A stretch of DNA of 64,000 bases from Clytia hemisphaerica (taxonomy: Eukaryota; Cnidaria; Hydrozoa; Leptothecata; Clytiidae), in assembly GCA_902728285.1 (NCBI GenBank), contig CACVBU010000351.1:744001-808000 (forward strand), in the 5' to 3' direction. The position numbers and the translations under genes are program-made. This document shows, in pieces, positions 11,397-23,400 of the stretch. Position 1 is the stretch's first letter. Each line of letters starts with the position of its first letter. The notes under the pieces were generated by a model, which was not told where the DNA came from, searched no databases, and was given only the letters and a program-made list of their open reading frames with translations.

Positions 11397-12800
11397 GACC
11401 TACCTGGTTATCAAAACTAGTCGATGAACAAAGAAAGACATTAGATATGAACTGGTCAAAATCAAAAATATTAAGGTTTGTTTGGGTAATGTGTTTACAT
11501 AATTGCACACAATCAGTCTGATTGAAATGATAAACAGTTTTATTTTTAAAATATTGAAGGTAAATAAAAGTACCATGACATTTTATACATCTATTTTTTA
11601 TTTATAAGATAAAAGAATATTGATCTATGCTTGTAAATAGTGATTCTTTCATAGCTAGAATCATCTTTTGAGCCAAAATTATTTTTTTTATGAAAATCTG
11701 CTTCAGTCAACTTTGGGTAGTAGCCGACTTTTAAGCAACAAAATCCAAAAAATCTAATGATAAAATCTGTCATCACAAGCGACTTTTTAAATACATATAG
11801 AATGGAACTTTCTAGCAAAACGAATGATAGGGAACGTTTAGGAACGTTCTTAGAACACTAGAGTACGTTCCTGTTCGTTCCCTTTTATTTGCTAGTTTGG
11901 GAGTGTCTTAAAACGTTCAGGAACATTGCAGAACGTTCACGAACGTCCCTGAACGTTCCAAATCGTTCCTAAACGTTCTTATTGATTAATCTTTTGGAAG
12001 CGAAGGATCGTTCGTGAGAGTTCTAGAACGTTTGAGAACGCTATGGAACATTCTCGAACGCTTGAACGCATTTGTATTTCAAAGCGCTTGTGATAACACA
12101 AATCTCGAGAAAAACACATACTATTGGTCACATTTTGGCCAAATTTCCAAGCATGTCCTGGCATGTGCTTATTTATAAAAAAGTTTTTTTTCAAATGTGC
12201 TTATAAATAAATTCAGAATTTGGCCCAGTTCTTATAAAAAACATTTTAGCAACTCAAAATTTTAAAACTAAACCCTAATCTTCTGTAAAGGTACAATTTC
12301 AATAGCAAAAGAAGATCCATCTCATGGAGAAAATGAGTGATTTAGGTAAGAACATTGATCTATGCTTATAAAATAATGATTCTTATAGCTAGAAATTCAT
12401 TTTCTGAGCCGAAAAACTTATTTACGAAAATCTGCTTTGACCATTTCTTCCCTATGATGGTGCTCTGTCTTCATACAAAAAATCAGAAACACTTAATGAT
12501 TCAAACTTAAGAAATCTCAAAAAACTTCATTTATGGGCATGTTTTAGCCCAAATTGACCAAAAAAAATTCTTTTTTTCCAAAAATCGAGATCTGTCACAT
12601 TTGAGGGTTTACCATTTTGATTCTTAGTGCATATTAGAAAAATTGAATAAGCCAATCTGGAGAAAAGCTCATAATGAACGGACGAACAGACAAACGGACG
12701 GACAGACGGACAGACGAACAGACAAACGGACGGACGAACTGACGAACGAACGAACAAACAACGGTTAATTTATAGGACCTCAAAAGACTAGGATAGGTCC
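11397..12800. mobile_element. GGACCTACC-family TIR element, copy C
   Basis: Starts TAGACCTACCTGGTTATCAA and ends GGATAGGTCC, matching the ends of the copies at 27258-28846 and 50248-51100. It contains a dense GAACGTTC array (11821-12070) and an ACGGACGGACAGACGGACAG-type tetranucleotide tract at about 12675-12760. The same 'gaacgaacgaac' tract sits near the same end in the other copies. No intact transposase. Confidence 0.6.
11821..12070. repeat. GAACGTTC palindrome array
   Basis: In about 250 bp, roughly a dozen GAACGTTC or near matches (GAACGTTT, GAACATTC, GTTCGTTC) occur at short spacing. Each fits the nGAAnnTTCn pattern of heat-shock elements. The array sits inside a transposon copy, so it may only be a self-complementary repeat. 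Confidence 0.6.
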
Positions 12801-13179
12801 AAAAAATAACTATACATATCGAGCTTCAATGATAGAGATTTTAATGATCCAATATCAGATGTCTTTAAGAATAGGTTTCATTCAATACCCTGGCATCATC
12901 TTATACTATACTTGGTGTTTTAAAAAGTGAAAGTTTATTTTGAGATTCTGAGATGTTTAAAAATGTTTACATCCAAAATTATTATAATAAAAAGATAACA
13001 GAAATCATAGTTTCCTTTCCCTGGAGGAAAATTTCAAGAAAATCTTTGTCATGGAGGGAAAGGGTAAAAATGTGGAGGGAATTCTGCAAGGGTGTGAAAT
13101 TTTGTCCTTGAGGGGGGGGGACCAGGCCATATTTAAAACCTATTTTCATTTATTGCACAACATTATGCCTCAACCCTTT

Positions 13180-13699
13180 TACCGTCAACTGCTCTAACTT
13201 GGGACGACTGGTCGAAACATGGGACTGTTGATATTCTGGCCTGTATTCTCACACTTTTAAATCTCTTTGACAACAAATTTGTTTTGATAAGTCCATCAAG
13301 TTTATCAATCATACTTTCTGTCATAACATGTCAGGATAACTTTCACTGATACCACGCCCTTTTTAACTTGATTCAAAATGACAGGACGCCGATTGGAGAA
13401 TTAGAGAACGCCTGCTGCCTATCCACCTATCGCCCGATGGGATTAAAAAATAGTGTGTAACTTGCCGCGAGAGTGACATCAAACGTTCCATTGCTTTGCC
13501 ACTAATATGGTCTTTCCACTATGAATTTTTTTCATATTTCGATCTAAAAGCCTACTCTGTGCGAAAGAGAAATCTTGTATTTTTTGATACGCCGTTCATT
13601 AATTAAAATCAAATGACTTTGGAGGTTCGGTGAAATGGTGGCCGAATTGTCATCCCATGTGTTTTGTCAGATAGTCCCAAGTTAGAGCAGTTGACGGTA
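13180..13699. mobile_element. TA-flanked MITE, CCGTCAACTGCTCTAACTTG ends (copy 1)
   Basis: Left end CCGTCAACTGCTCTAACTTG after TA (13180-13181); the exact inverse CAAGTTAGAGCAGTTGACGG precedes TA at 13698. The 520 bp interior shares 'tttgacaacaaatttg' and 'gatcgaaatatgaaa'-type segments with the inverted copy at 19491-19849. TA duplication and length suggest a Tc1/mariner-type non-autonomous element. Confidence 0.75.
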
Positions 13700-14489
13700 A
13701 ATCGTATTGCAAATTGGCAATAAAACAGTTCTTATTGACCTTTTGTATGGACAGGATACATTTTGACCCCAAAAACTAACAATAAAAAGATATTACAACA
13801 ACCCAAACCATTTCATTATGTGATTATAAAAAAAGGTCTACAGTATAAAGAAGATAAACAGTGTAACGGCTGATCTATGGCAACTTTAAAATTTGCTGCC
13901 CAAACCCCCTTCTGGTATGGAAGTTTAAAATTTGTAGCAGCCAAAAAGTCAAAAGTCCGTCAAAGTCCTCCTTACAATTAGATAGATGCCTGATGCTGCA
14001 TAAAAACATTAAGCAAAGAATATCAAAAGATAACTGCTCAAAAATGAGCTAGAATCCTACTTACCACATGAATTGCACAAGATAATTGTTTCTTCTCTGT
14101 GATCATATAGGGATAAGGGCGTGGTCTCTGCTGGTGTGTGTGCTATCAGCTATTTTTATGTGCTCCTTTTTTCCTCGTTTTTGCTCCTCTAGCAGGATAT
14201 GTTACCTGCGTTTGGTTGGCAGGTTTCAGTGATGATATCAATAGTTCTCTATTCTTCAACAGATAAAATCTGTGTTGAAAGATAAATGTATCTTATATTT
14301 GATTTATTTTGGTTTTTGTCTTGTGCAGTTCGAGTGTTCGATTTCGAAATGGTCTGCTGTCTGCTGGTCTGCTGGTCTGGTTGAGCCGGTTTTGAAGCCC
14401 TTGGATTGGGACCCAAACATTCGGCCCAGAAAGTTGAGTAAGGCGGCCATGAGCCAAACAACATTCGAATTATTTTCAAAACAATCAAA

Positions 14490-17400
14490 ATGGCGGACGA
14501 GGCACGAGGTGAAAAAGACGAAGTCAAGAAAAAATTCTCAGATTTGGTAAGCTTTTCTTTCAGTAGGTCACTTTTTTTTGCAAAAGTTCTAGGAATGAAA
14601 ATAAAGGGATAATGATAATTGAATACTATCCATTGATGACCCACGGCACTATAGTAAAGCTAGAATCGCTTCGCATACTCTTCGCTTGAGAAAATGATTG
14701 ACAGATTGAAGTTTGTCACCCGCGCAGGAGTTCGCGGAGCGTTCTCGGCTCAATCCTCGGACCGCGCTAAAAATGGTAGACTGAGCTGTGATAGATCATT
14801 TCGATGGAAGTTGTTGGAATGTTTACAAGGCTCTTGACAGAAAATTGTTTGTTTTATTGTCAATGATGACAGTGCGGTTATTAATTTTGTTAGATCTGAC
14901 AAATTGATGTTTTTAAGTGCACTTTATAGTTTTGATTCCCATTGAAGAATCATATTCTGGTTTTCATGTTATTAGATGCTGCTTTAGAGCTTTAGGTCTA
15001 CACTGTTTGATTATATTCAAAATTTTCGATTGACATCCTTTTTTGTTAGTGGACTAATGAAAAGCTCGAACAATAACACCATGTGGGATCAAATCAATCG
15101 AAGTGAATCGAAGTGATTGTTCACATCAATCAAAGTGATTGATTGAAACCAATCGAAGTGATTGATTGAATAAATCGAATCCAATTGAAGATGATCGAAG
15201 ATTTACATCTTTTTCCCATTTTGATTGAATTCGATTGTTTGATCAATCACTTCGATTGAGTTCGATTGATTCGAACAATCACTTCGATTTACTTCGATTG
15301 AATTTGATCGATTCGACTCCAAATCGAATTCGATTGAGTTCGATTGACATCCCCTGGTATTTGATTGAAAACATGAGTCAAAATTTATTTCGAACTAATC
15401 GAACTCCATCAAACGTAGTCTGGAGATCCATGCTATGATTTCTTATTCTATATACTGATGGCGAAATATATAGCATGGTATGGGCTGACAGTTTGAATTT
15501 CCCATATCCTAATAACTGTTGAAAACACAGCCAATCAAATACTGTTATTGTATCACTGGTCACACTTTCTTAAGGCGGGCATCACAAATAACTTGTGTTC
15601 GCGTCGTTTTTAGGTCTAAAAAACGAGTCGGTCGGCAAAAAAAAAAAAGGATTTTCAAACCATGAGTCGGGCGAAAATCAAATCTATCGGAAATTTGAAA
15701 AGCTACGCTAGAGTCACACCGAAAAGCAAATAACTTTTATAAACTTACCTTCCCAAAACATTGAAGAAGCCTATACTAATCAAAGTAAATGAGAGAAGAG
15801 AGGAAAAAACCTTAAAATCAACCAGAATTTACAACATTTTTTCCAAAGCAAAAAGACGTACTTTTCTTGCCGCCATCTTGAATAGACCTTTTTTTAATGA
15901 GGCAGCCATGTTGAATAATTATGTACTCCAGCATAAAAAACAATGATACAGCCATGCATAATTTTTAAAATATGCATGATACAGTAATTATGCATGGCTG
16001 TATCATTGTCTTTATGCTGGAGTACATAATTATTCAACATGGCTGCCTCTTTAAAAAAAGGTCTATTTAAAATGAGAACTATATTCAGCCCCAGTTCACA
16101 CAATAATTTTTTCATCCAATTAGATCGTGCGATTTCACTTTCTCTAGTCCAATAAGACACGCGATTTGACTCACGTGACTCAAATCGCTGTGTCTTATTG
16201 GACTAGAGAAAGCGAAAGTGACATAAATTCAAGATGGCGGCGAGAAAAGTGGTATCTCTAATTGAAAAACCACGAGGGAGAATTAAAATGAATAATACAG
16301 GGGGTCACACTACTGGCTACAGGAGCTGCAAGCAAAGGATTAAGGCTAATGTTTTTGGTTTTTTCTGAAGGACAAAAGGTATAGGAGGGATCACTAAAAG
16401 TGGGATAAAGCTGGCACTATATTATACTTGTAAAAATCCGACGTTTTTCCGACTTTCCGACTCAAAAAAGTCGGAAATTAGGAAAAATCATCAGCCGGTC
16501 GGAAGACGCGAACACAAGTTATTTGTGATGCCCGCCTAAAGAAAGCGCAACTTCCGAAATTTGGTTTTTATTTTAGTAAGTGAGGACAGCGCTAAATTCG
16601 AATTTTCCCACTGTAATTTTTTTGAGTCCAAAATCGGACTCACAGCTCTGACCCGTCAAGTATTCATCAGATTTAAAAAAAATACGCAGACGGGTTCCTG
16701 TCTACATCGAACGATATTAAAGTTTGATTAAAAAAATTAATCGAACCTAATGAACACTCACAATTTTTTAAGCAATAGCAGTTCGATTCGGTCAGTAAAA
16801 AGTTTGATTAGTTCGATGAAAAGGGGGCCATCGAAAAAATGCTCTGTTTGCGTCGCAACAGGTGTTAAAAATGCATGCGGGTAGCCAACTCCAGAAGATT
16901 TCCAGACAATCTCAATTGAACATAATCGACGATCGAACCAGTCGAACCAAATCGAACGCAATTGACGGATTGAAATTCCATTGTTGAACGCAATCGAATC
17001 TCAATCGAAGGTCAAAATTCTGGGTAATATTCGATTGGTTCGATTGTTGTTCGACTGGTTTGATCGTCGATTCCGTTCGATTGAGATCGTCTGCCTTTAT
17101 TCTTGCAGCTTACCAACATCCAAGCTCTCAAACTTCACAAGCCGAATGAAATTACTTTTGATTTCCCGTAGAAATTATGCGATGAACTATCTGGGGGTCA
17201 ATGAAGTGACGATCGAACGCAGTCGAACATCGATCAAACGCAATCGAATATCAATCGAATCTGAAAATTGCTGTAATATTTGATTCAACAATCGAATTTC
17301 AATCGGTCGATTGCGTTCGATTTGGTTCGACTGGTTCGATCGTCAATTCCGTTCGATTGAGATCGTCTGGAGATTTTTCAAATTTTAATTTTTTTTTCAA

Positions 17401-20400
17401 AATCTATCCTATCTTGTAGAGCTTTGAAAAAGAAAGAAAATGAGGGGTCATAGGCCTCCAGAGGATAAGTCGTTGTAAAGATATTCAAATTTTAGTGTCA
17501 AAAATTTGACTAAAAATTTCAAAAAAAGGTCAGGAAAATAGGTTGGAAAAATGCGAAAAATGTGTCAAAAAAGAAAAAAAAGAAATTTTCCAGTCACGCT
17601 TCTTAAATTTTGCATATCTCTTTTTCTAGTGTAGCTAGAGACCTCAAATTTGGAGGTAGAATTCTTTGATGGTGTTAAAATATTATTATATAAAAATATT
17701 TGTAAAATATTTAGTATATTCATCAAAATAACGAAAGATATATATTTTTTGAAAAAAGAAGACATTGCATTGTTTTATTTTTGTTTTTGAAGAAAATAGC
17801 TTGGAAAAGGTTGAAATGAGTCAAAAAAGGTGGTAGGACCCATTTTCAAGGGGCCTCAGGAAATGGAGGAACAAAAAGTTATGAGTAAAGAATAAGTTTT
17901 TCTGAAAGGAGAAACCCCAAATGAAAAGAAAATCCATTTCGGCAGAAATAAAAACTTTTTTTGGGGACATTCCCATGCAAAAGAAGCAAAAAAGTGAAAA
18001 AAACTACGTGAAAATGAAAGAACTAAAATTTGAATTTTTGAATTCCTCACCCTTTTTCTGATAAACATACAAAGTTTCAGCCTTCAAATACATTTTCCTC
18101 CGTTTCCAGACACATTTGTTCATTGATAGTTGCAAATTCTTTTTCTCCTGTCGGCAAACAATTTTCAAAATGTTGCAAAACGTTCGAAATTTTACCAATT
18201 TGCCGTCTAGCCCGTGTTCACAGTGTTATATACCGCTGGAAAGCTAAGATCATGGGCTTTCATTTAGTAAAAACCAGAACGCTTATAGCATACATAGAAA
18301 AAAAGTTCGAAGGGTTCAAAGTTCACGGAAAAATGAAACATTTGGTTTGACGTCAATGAAAGTTGCATGACTTCTGGAGTCGCTAATGCGGGCAGACGGA
18401 CACAGGAGAACCCGTCTTCGTATTTAAAAACTGATGTATATACTTGAAGGGTCAGAGCTGTGAGTCCATTTTCAGACTCAGAAATAAAATAGCCTATTTT
18501 TTCGTTGGACTCACTTGCCACGTGCGTTTGGTTTGGGAATGCGAAACACGAATGCGAACTACCCATGTCTAAACTTTTCCTATATCTCCAGAACTAACAA
18601 ATTTTTTGAAATTCTGTAAAAAGGTCCAAGTTCCTGAATAGTTTTTGGGACTATCTATTTAAAGGATATGGGCAAAAAAAAGCACTTTTTGGGTGATAAT
18701 TAAGATTTTACTTGGAAACTTTAATTCTCTTACCCCCGTCTCGGGCCCCCCTGATATGAGCAAGGGAACCATGTTGGCCACCCCTACTGAAAATTTCAGA
18801 TCAAAACAAACAAGGAATTAATTCCTGTAACTCGAAGAAAATTGGAAAAAGCTGGTTTTTGACTGTTTCTGATATTTTTTGGTAAAAGCTATGCAATTTA
18901 TGTTTGGATTTCTAGAAAGCTTACCAATTCATTGTCAATATATTTTTTATTTGAAAGTAATCTCTTCATGGAATAAAAAGATATTGTAAAATCTTGTAGG
19001 GTCATTTTTCAAAAAAGTTTTGCCAAAATCGATTTTTGCATTTCGCCATTTTACCCTACGCAAACGCACGTGTTGCTGAAGAAGACAAAAGTTTTACTTT
19101 TTATGAATTATTTTCCAAAAGAAAAGGTGAGTATGACCACCCGGTAAAAAGAAGTGTTTTGATTGGCAGATTCTTATCAACGGTTTTTTTGGTGGGAAAT
19201 TTAAAACTTTTGAATTATCAGTCCTGACCATGCTATTCATTCAGTTAAGTGAAAGTATTTAGTTTTATTTTTTATCTGATCAAAATTATTTTGAGAAATC
19301 TATAAAAAAGACAAAAGAAAATGTTTGTCATACAAATATCTCAATGAAGACTGCAACTAAAGATGCCAGTCGAAATTTCAAACTTATTTTTCAAATTGAA
19401 AACCTATGCCATTTGAAAGCCCTATTAAGAGAAAAAATTAGGGGTCTTTTACCTGGCAAAAAGTTTTAATTCTTGAGATACCATACCATATACCGTCAAC
19501 TGCTCTAACTTGGGACTATCTGACAAAACATGGGACGTCAATTTGGCCACCATTTCACCGAACCTCCAAAGTCATTTGATTTGAGTTAATGAACAGCGTA
19601 TTACAAATACACGATTTCTCTTTTGCACTGAGTAGGCTTTTAGATCGAAATATGAAAAAAATCTGTAGTGGAACACACGCGAGTGTCTGTGCACTCTAAG
19701 AGGAACAAAGAAGTATGATTGATAAACTTGGTGGAGATATCAAAACAAATTTGTTGTCAAAGAGATTTAACAGTAAGTGAAAATACAGACCAGATATCAA
19801 CCAGTCCCATGTTTCGACCAATCCTCCCAAGTTAGAGCAGTTGACAGTATCAATTTGAAGTTCCAATTTCACATCTCTTTCAGTAACAAGACTCTTCAGC
19901 TAAATTCCACAATTTTTTGGCACTCAGTTTCGATTTCGCTCAATCAAATTTTGGCAAGGCGAAAACCAAAAATTTGGGTTTCACATTGCCATGGTGAGAT
20001 CGCATTGAAAATATGCAAAACCTATGCAAAAAGAAAGCATTAATATAAAACCAGGGATATGTTATAGCGTAGCTGGATGAAGGGCGAGAATTCCTTAGCG
20101 GATTGCTCCTTTGTCTTTTCTATTGTAAACTGTTCATAATAGAAATCCATCTCTGTCCCCTTAACTGTTCTGTTTTTATAAGAAAAATGAAGCAGACATG
20201 CAGTACGTTTGCATATATTTTGCTATGATGTTCCCGCTTTTCATCAAAATAATATTTGCAAAAGATACTCCAAAAGCTTCTTTGTAAATGAAATCTAATT
20301 TTATCAGCGTGTGTTATGAATTTGAGAAGCTTTCATGATTTCTCTTTAAAAATTTCGGATGTAAATATTTTGACAAATATTGTTTAATATTTTGACAAAT

Positions 20401-23400
20401 ATTGTTTCAATTGACTTGAAATTTTTTCCATAATCAGATATACCAACTTGCTATCTGAAAATATCAGTTAGAAAGTGAGGCACCCCGCGGTGTAGCGCGG
20501 TATTTCAAATGAAAAAGTACTATTTATAATCTTACAGCAGAAATTTCTTATAACTTTACTAATGAAAACAATGTTTTTCATTTTTTTAAATTGTCATTCA
20601 CCAATGTTTTACAGACCCTCTTGATAATTAAAAGTTTTTAATCGTGAACAATAATTACAGCAGTAGAATCATTGGGATAAAAAGAAATCCGAATTTCACG
20701 AATTTGTAATTAAAAAAGTTTAATTCCATATCAAATTTTAATGTCAGGGACAGAGATAGAACAAGGCTTTTTCAAATGTGCGTTATCCAGCTACGCTATA
20801 ACATATCCCTGATAAAACTTACATATGCATAATTGATGATATATGATATGAGCCCTCCCCACTGGGGAATGGGTCCTACTCTTTAGGAAGGAGGAATTCC
20901 TCCTTTTTCAAGTTGGAATGCTTAGCACTAGACACCGCTGGTTCTGTGCATGCAAGACATAGATACCACGATGCATAGTGGAGACACTCAAACTGCGCAC
21001 GCAGAGCGGGATGAGTGCCACCACACACCACAATGTCTGGCATATCACCCACACTCTTGTATCAGAGTAGTGGTACCCAATTCCCCTCACATGGCAGGTA
21101 TGGGTTGACCCGGGCGAAGGTGTGTTCACTTGCCAAGTGAACCGTAGTACTTCAGTCTTTGATTCCGTTTGATTGAGATCATCAAGCTATTTCTATTTGG
21201 TTGAGTGGCTGGAGGCTTTTAGGTAACTATAGATGCTTTCAATGAGTGTGCATCAGCACTTTGGAACAACTACCCAATTCCCCTCATATGGCAAGGGTTG
21301 ACCCAGGCAAAGTTTCATTCACTAGCCAAGTGAACCACTACAAGTGGAAAACGAACCTCAGTGGTCAATGCTACCACTTTATCACAGCGCCTTTCAAATG
21401 TATAGCATATTATATTACTTCTTTGATAGCTCCACTCCAATAAACTCCCCTCCATTAAGGAAAAATTTCCAATATATGCCCCCCTTCGAAGAAAGAATCA
21501 TTTTTCAGTATTCAAACTGACTTCAACACTTTTTTAATCCCTAAAATGACATATTTTTAACTGAAAGGAAACAAAAAGGTGAAACAAGATGGTTAAGAAT
21601 TATTTAATAAGCCCCCTTCTTTTAAACACCCCTCCTGAAATCCAAAAAACTGAACTAAAAATTCAAACACAGAAGCTTCATTCTTGTCTTTGTAAACGTT
21701 TTGGCCTCATTCGAGTCCTAAATCCAAACCTTTTTGTAAAGTTAGTTGGGACTGTCTGCAACAAAAACACCCAAGATCCACCAATTGAAGCAACAAACAC
21801 AAGTGCAACATGCACCCTCATTACGTGTATTGATGATGAAGATTAGAATTGACTCAAATGCCATAGCTGTCAACGTATGATACATTACAAGTGCACACAA
21901 TTGCCACTTTACCAACTGCAAATCTTCGTTGACACTTATAATAATCAACATGTATGTCACAATGGTGTGTGAGTAACGAGATCCTTAAAAAGTAAAATCA
22001 GAGAAAACATGTACCATATGATGCAAAAGGAGATTGCTAAGAAAGACAAGGAAATCAAAAAACTCAAAAAAGAGCTAATCAAAAACTGCGAAGTCGCAAA
22101 CAACAACATTGAAAAAATCCTAACAGAAAAGATGACCCACTTAGAGGCCAAAACAAGGAAAATGATAAAAGAAGAGATACAACAGACAAAAGATTTTATG
22201 AAAGAGTCTTCACATAAAATCTATGCTGAAATAAGCAAAGTACGAATCTTAAATCTGTTGTTGCTGAACAAAAAGAAGAGGAGATGAGAAAAAAAACGAG
22301 ATATCAAATCAAGGAAAAGGAACATTATAATTCATAGACTCCCTGAACAAATTGAAGATAGGAAAGAAAAGATCGAGAAGAAGACGAAAAGGAAATTGAG
22401 GATCTGCTCAAAAATACTGGCATCAGCGACATCAAACCAACGCGTCAACATTGTATTGGGTTTGAACATGAAAATGGGCCAAGGAAAAAGCGTCCGATAA
22501 AGGTGGCTTTGCAAAGTGAAGAAGAAAAAGAAAAAAAACATGAACAACCTAAACAAGTTGAATTGGCTTGGATATCATCTAACCATCACCAATGATTTCA
22601 CTATCAAAAAATCAAAGGGATGTGCAAAAAAGCAAAGGGATGTGCAAAAAAGCAAAGAGATGGAACTCTAAAATGTGTTAGATGATGTGAGAGGAAGTCC
22701 CAGAACAGATAACATTCGCTTGATAAGAGCAAAAAAACATTGCCAACCAAAAGCTGTCAATATCTAGCCTCAGTAGCAGCAGTAGCAGCGTCAATGAGCT
22801 GCCAACAAAAAATAAACTTATTATTTAATCGTAGCGCTGACTTTTATTAGCCTTTGTTGCTACCTTTTCGTCAAAAACTATTACATACATACATATATAC
22901 ACCTCCCCTTCATAAAGACTGGTGTGGTTTATGTCACTTAAAAGAAAGACTTCAAGCTAGATATTTAACAGTTCAATTAATTTTGGACTAGGCCAATGAT
23001 ATTCTATGACCTGAACTTAAAGCCAAATAAAAGAGCTAGATTTTCTTTTTAGGGAATCAATGAGATTTTATGCGAAGCTTGTGATCGTCTTGGATGGAAG
23101 TTTCCCTCAAAAATCCAATGTGAATCAATACCTGTCTCTTTGGAGGGAAAAGATGTTATTGCTCTGGCAGAAACAGGCTCAGGAAAAACAGGAGCATTTG
23201 CACTTCCAGTCTTACACACACTTTTGGATAACCCTCAAAGATTATACGCACTTGTTCTGACTCCAACCAGGTGAAAAATATACACTTTCACACAACTGTT
23301 TATTTGTCATTTGTAATTTTCATAACCATTATTATTTTGATTCTTGACTTTAAACATGCTTTTTGTCTATTTAGAGAATTGGCTTTCCAAATTTCTGAAC

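Larger units (their letters stand above)
14547..23052 (+). other. DDX47 intron 1, transposon-filled
   Basis: An 8.5 kb intron that assumes the exon 1 assignment. It holds AATCGAA arrays, a nested fold-back element, a 1.8 kb TIR element, two MITEs, a repeat pair and a decayed LINE-like ORF1, each listed separately. The remaining pieces (14550-15080, 18482-19490, 22700-23050) show nothing recognisable. Confidence 0.6.

Noticed and set aside
12527-12757. Open frame with VRPSVC-like repeats
   Set aside because: Produced by the ACGG/GAAC tetranucleotide tract inside a transposon, not a protein gene.
14249-14644. 131-codon minus-strand open frame over DDX47 exon 1
   Set aside because: It is antisense to the leader and the conserved first exon; the plus-strand MADEARG frame splices correctly into DDX47.
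22009-22287. Treating the coiled-coil frame as a host gene
   Set aside because: It runs into frameshifted ORF1-type motifs and lies in a transposon-filled intron.
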